Assembly (NCBI GenBank): GCA_001771975.1
Contig: MERE01000052.1
Coordinates: 1 to 7,330, forward strand
Direction of reading: 5' to 3'
Source of the DNA: Betaproteobacteria bacterium RIFCSPLOWO2_02_FULL_68_150
GTDB taxonomy: Bacteria > Pseudomonadota > Gammaproteobacteria > Burkholderiales > SG8-39
DNA length: 7,330 nt
Part shown: piece by piece, positions 6,158-7,330 of the stretch
Numbering within the stretch: position 1 is the first letter of the stretch
How the letters are laid out: each line of letters starts with the position of its first letter
Made by a program: the position numbers and the translations under genes
Notes under the pieces: model-generated
What the model saw: only the letters and a program-made list of their open reading frames with translations
The model's database searches: none
What the model was told of the DNA's origin: nothing

Positions 6158-6700
6158 ATGCTTCCGACCCGCTGGCTTTCCGTGCTGTGCTTCACGGCCT
6201 GGCTGTTCTCGCCCGCCGCCGCCGCGGCGTCGAAGGAGGAAATCAACGCCGACGTTCGCGCAGCGGTGCAGAATTTCTACCGGCACACCGGCGCCGGCAA
6301 GGAACTGGCGCAGAAGGCGGCCGGCATGCTGGTGTTCCCGAACGTGATCAAGGCCGGCATCGGCATCGGCGGCGAGTACGGCGAGGGCGCGCTGCTGGTG
6401 AAAGGCAAGACGGCCGCCTACTACAACATCGCTGCAGCCTCGATCGGCTTTCAGCTCGGCGCGCAGGCGCGCAGCCAGATCGTGCTGTTCATGAACGAAA
6501 ACGCACTCGCCGGTTTCCGCCGCAGCCAGGGCTGGACTGCGGGCGTTGACGGCAGCGTCGCGCTCGCGACGCTGGGCGCGGGCGGCTCGATCGACACCGA
6601 GACCGCGAAAAAGCCGGTGATCGGCTTCATCTTCTCCAACAAGGGCCTGATGTACAACCTGACCTTCGAGGGCTCGAAGATCTCCCGCTTCGATCCCTGA
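6158..6700 (+). CDS. Secreted SYLF/YSC84-domain lipid-binding protein
   Basis: The protein has 180 residues. An N-terminal signal peptide (MLPTRWLSVLCFTAWLF, then an alanine run) probably ends near residue 24, before SKEEINADV; the cysteine at 11 is not in a lipobox, so it is likely a soluble periplasmic or secreted protein. The mature part is one SYLF domain: GMLVFPNVIKAG (56-67), GIGGEYGEGALL (69-80), YYNIAAASIGFQLGAQ (88-103), QIVLFMNENAL (107-117), GVDGSVALATLGAGG (129-143) and NLTFEGSKISRF (167-178). SYLF domains bind phosphoinositides in eukaryotes. The bacterial proteins are common in Proteobacteria and of uncertain role, probably envelope-associated. The start has an AAAGGAG site and a nearby TACAAT, so it is probably a single-gene transcript. 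It is divergent from the LysE-family gene and convergent with the flavin-type gene, 28 bp away, with no clear terminator between. Confidence 0.92.
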   Translation: MLPTRWLSVLCFTAWLFSPAAAAASKEEINADVRAAVQNFYRHTGAGKELAQKAAGMLVFPNVIKAGIGIGGEYGEGALLVKGKTAAYYNIAAASIGFQLGAQARSQIVLFMNENALAGFRRSQGWTAGVDGSVALATLGAGGSIDTETAKKPVIGFIFSNKGLMYNLTFEGSKISRFDP

Positions 6701-6728
6701 GCGCGTCGGCGTCCATCGGGGTCTTCTC

Positions 6729-7211
6729 CTAAGCCAGCGCCGCGCGGGTGAGATCGGGGGCCGAGAGGTTGTGCGTGCGGCCCAGGCCGGCAACGAAACG
6801 CGCATCGCGCACGGCTAACGACCAGAACGAGAAATCGGCCAGTTCGAAAGTCACCGCGGATTCGGGAAAGCGCGCCAGCCAGGCGGTTTTCACGGCCATG
6901 AATTCCCGGTCAGCGTCGGGCATCGGCGCCGCCTCGCCGCGCAGCGTCACGCGCGCGAGCGTCTGCGGATCGGGGCGGCCGTCGTCGGCCTGAATGATGG
7001 CGAGCGACGCACGCGCGTCGCACCGCAGGTCCTGCGTGTGCCAGGCGAGGCGGCTCAAGCGCAACCGGATCGAAGAAAAATCCGGCGCCGGCAGATAAGC
7101 CACCAGCGAAACGTCGGGGGCGCCCGCGCGCAGCGTGCCGAGCGCCGCGACGCGCTCGTTGCGCACCAGCGCGGCGAGTGCTGCGGCGGTCGCGGCGTCC
7201 ATGGCGCGCAT
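6729..7211 (-). CDS. Pyridoxamine 5'-phosphate oxidase-like FMN split-barrel protein (HugZ-type N-terminal domain)
   Basis: The protein has 160 residues. It contains ALVRNERVAALGTLRAGAP (13-31), SLVAYLPAPDFSSI (35-48), RLSRLAWHTQDLRCDARASLAI (51-72, listed in part), LARVTLRGEA (85-94), MAVKTAWLARFPES (105-118), a phenylalanine-rich segment with FSFW (127-130), and RDARFVAGLGRTHNLS (135-150). This is the pattern of the small HugZ/pyridoxamine-phosphate-oxidase-like flavin-binding split barrel. It could bind FMN or haem; the substrate is unknown, and it is not a true PdxH. The open frame runs back to 7298, but that part overlaps lolC. The ATG at 7211 has GAGG 8 bases upstream (7220-7223), and an in-frame ATG at 7202 is a possible leaderless start. 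It is divergent from lolC across 30 bp. Confidence 0.85.
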   Translation of the reverse strand: MRAMDAATAAALAALVRNERVAALGTLRAGAPDVSLVAYLPAPDFSSIRLRLSRLAWHTQDLRCDARASLAIIQADDGRPDPQTLARVTLRGEAAPMPDADREFMAVKTAWLARFPESAVTFELADFSFWSLAVRDARFVAGLGRTHNLSAPDLTRAALA

Positions 7212-7223
7212 TGTAGTATCCTC
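7210..7223 (-). promoter_or_regulatory. Shine-Dalgarno (7220-7223) and TACAAT (7210-7215) at the flavin-type gene start
   Basis: On the minus strand GAGG precedes the ATG at 7211 by 8 bases and favours that start. TACAAT overlaps the same ATG and lies exactly 7 bases before the in-frame ATG at 7202, so it could instead be a -10 element for a leaderless message. No -35 stands out at 17 or 18 bases. The two readings are mutually exclusive for one transcript. Confidence 0.35.
7214..7219 (+). promoter_or_regulatory. Weak candidate -10 for the lolC-like gene
   Basis: TAGTAT lies 22 bases before the ATG at 7242, a spacing close to that at the SYLF gene. It matches the -10 consensus at four of six positions, without a recognisable -35. 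It overlaps the signals of the divergent flavin-type gene. Confidence 0.2.
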
Positions 7224-7241
7224 GCTGCGAAGTTCCCCTCG

Positions 7242-7330
7242 ATGCGCTACGAACTCCTCGTCGGCCTGCGCTACACGCGCGCCAAGCGCCGCAACCATTT
7301 CATCAGCTTCATCTCGCTGACCTCGATGGC
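7242..7330 (+). CDS. lolC: Lipoprotein-releasing ABC transporter permease LolC/LolE, N-terminus only
   Basis: Only 29 codons are present before the right edge. They begin MRYELLVGLRYTRAKRRN and continue HFISFISLTSM, the very characteristic start of LolC/LolE: a short cytoplasmic basic segment (RAKRR) before the first membrane helix. The full protein is about 400-415 residues. It is the inner-membrane permease that, with the ATPase LolD, extracts outer-membrane lipoproteins and hands them to LolA. LolD would be expected just beyond the window. LolC and LolE cannot be separated on this fragment. The message starts close to the divergent flavin-type gene, and no strong Shine-Dalgarno is seen. 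Confidence 0.85.
   Translation, partial: MRYELLVGLRYTRAKRRNHFISFISLTSM

Noticed and set aside
6701..6728. Terminator between the convergent SYLF and flavin-type genes
   Set aside because: The 28-bp gap has no clear stem followed by a T-run.

Overview
The window is GC-rich, densely coded Gram-negative DNA. It most resembles a betaproteobacterium, or a close relative. The reasons are a recJ gene directly preceded by an RpfE-type gene, a LolC/E-type lipoprotein-release permease (which implies an outer membrane), and the style of the SYLF-domain and LysE-family proteins. The genus cannot be given from sequence alone. There are no rRNA, tRNA, CRISPR, insertion-sequence or phage signals. Very long open frames on the opposite strand are GC-driven shadows of the real genes.

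Layout. A minus-strand block fills positions 5970 down to 1. In transcription order it is: LysE-family exporter (5970-5350); an 82-bp gap holding a 15-codon mini-ORF; a GTG-started DnaQ-like exonuclease fused to a UvrC/Cho-like GIY-YIG nuclease (5267-3873); an RpfE-type protein (3873-2881); recJ (2884-1163); a putatively exported SAM-dependent methyltransferase (1158-328); and a cyclophilin-like (TM1367 fold) protein that runs off the left edge (328-<1). From the exonuclease to the cyclophilin-like gene the junctions are TGATG, ATGA, a 4-bp gap and TGATG, so this part is very probably one translationally coupled operon.

Right of the block is a 187-bp divergent intergenic region (5971-6157). 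It carries a perfect 22-bp inverted repeat with a 5-base loop, plus candidate promoter and ribosome-binding elements. A plus-strand gene for a secreted SYLF/YSC84-domain protein follows (6158-6700). It converges on a minus-strand FMN split-barrel (pyridoxamine-phosphate-oxidase-like) gene (7211-6729). That gene diverges, across only 30 bp, from the start of a plus-strand lolC-like gene cut by the right edge (7242->7330).

Functional reading. The operon core is a DNA-maintenance module: RecJ is a 5'-3' single-strand exonuclease, and its partner has a 3'-5' exonuclease domain and a repair-endonuclease domain. An RpfE-type protein of unknown biochemistry lies between them. The rest are ordinary accessory or envelope genes. 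I see no new multi-gene system. The best second looks are the exonuclease/GIY-YIG fusion with a UvrC-like cysteine quartet, the apparently exported methyltransferase, and the 49-bp palindrome.
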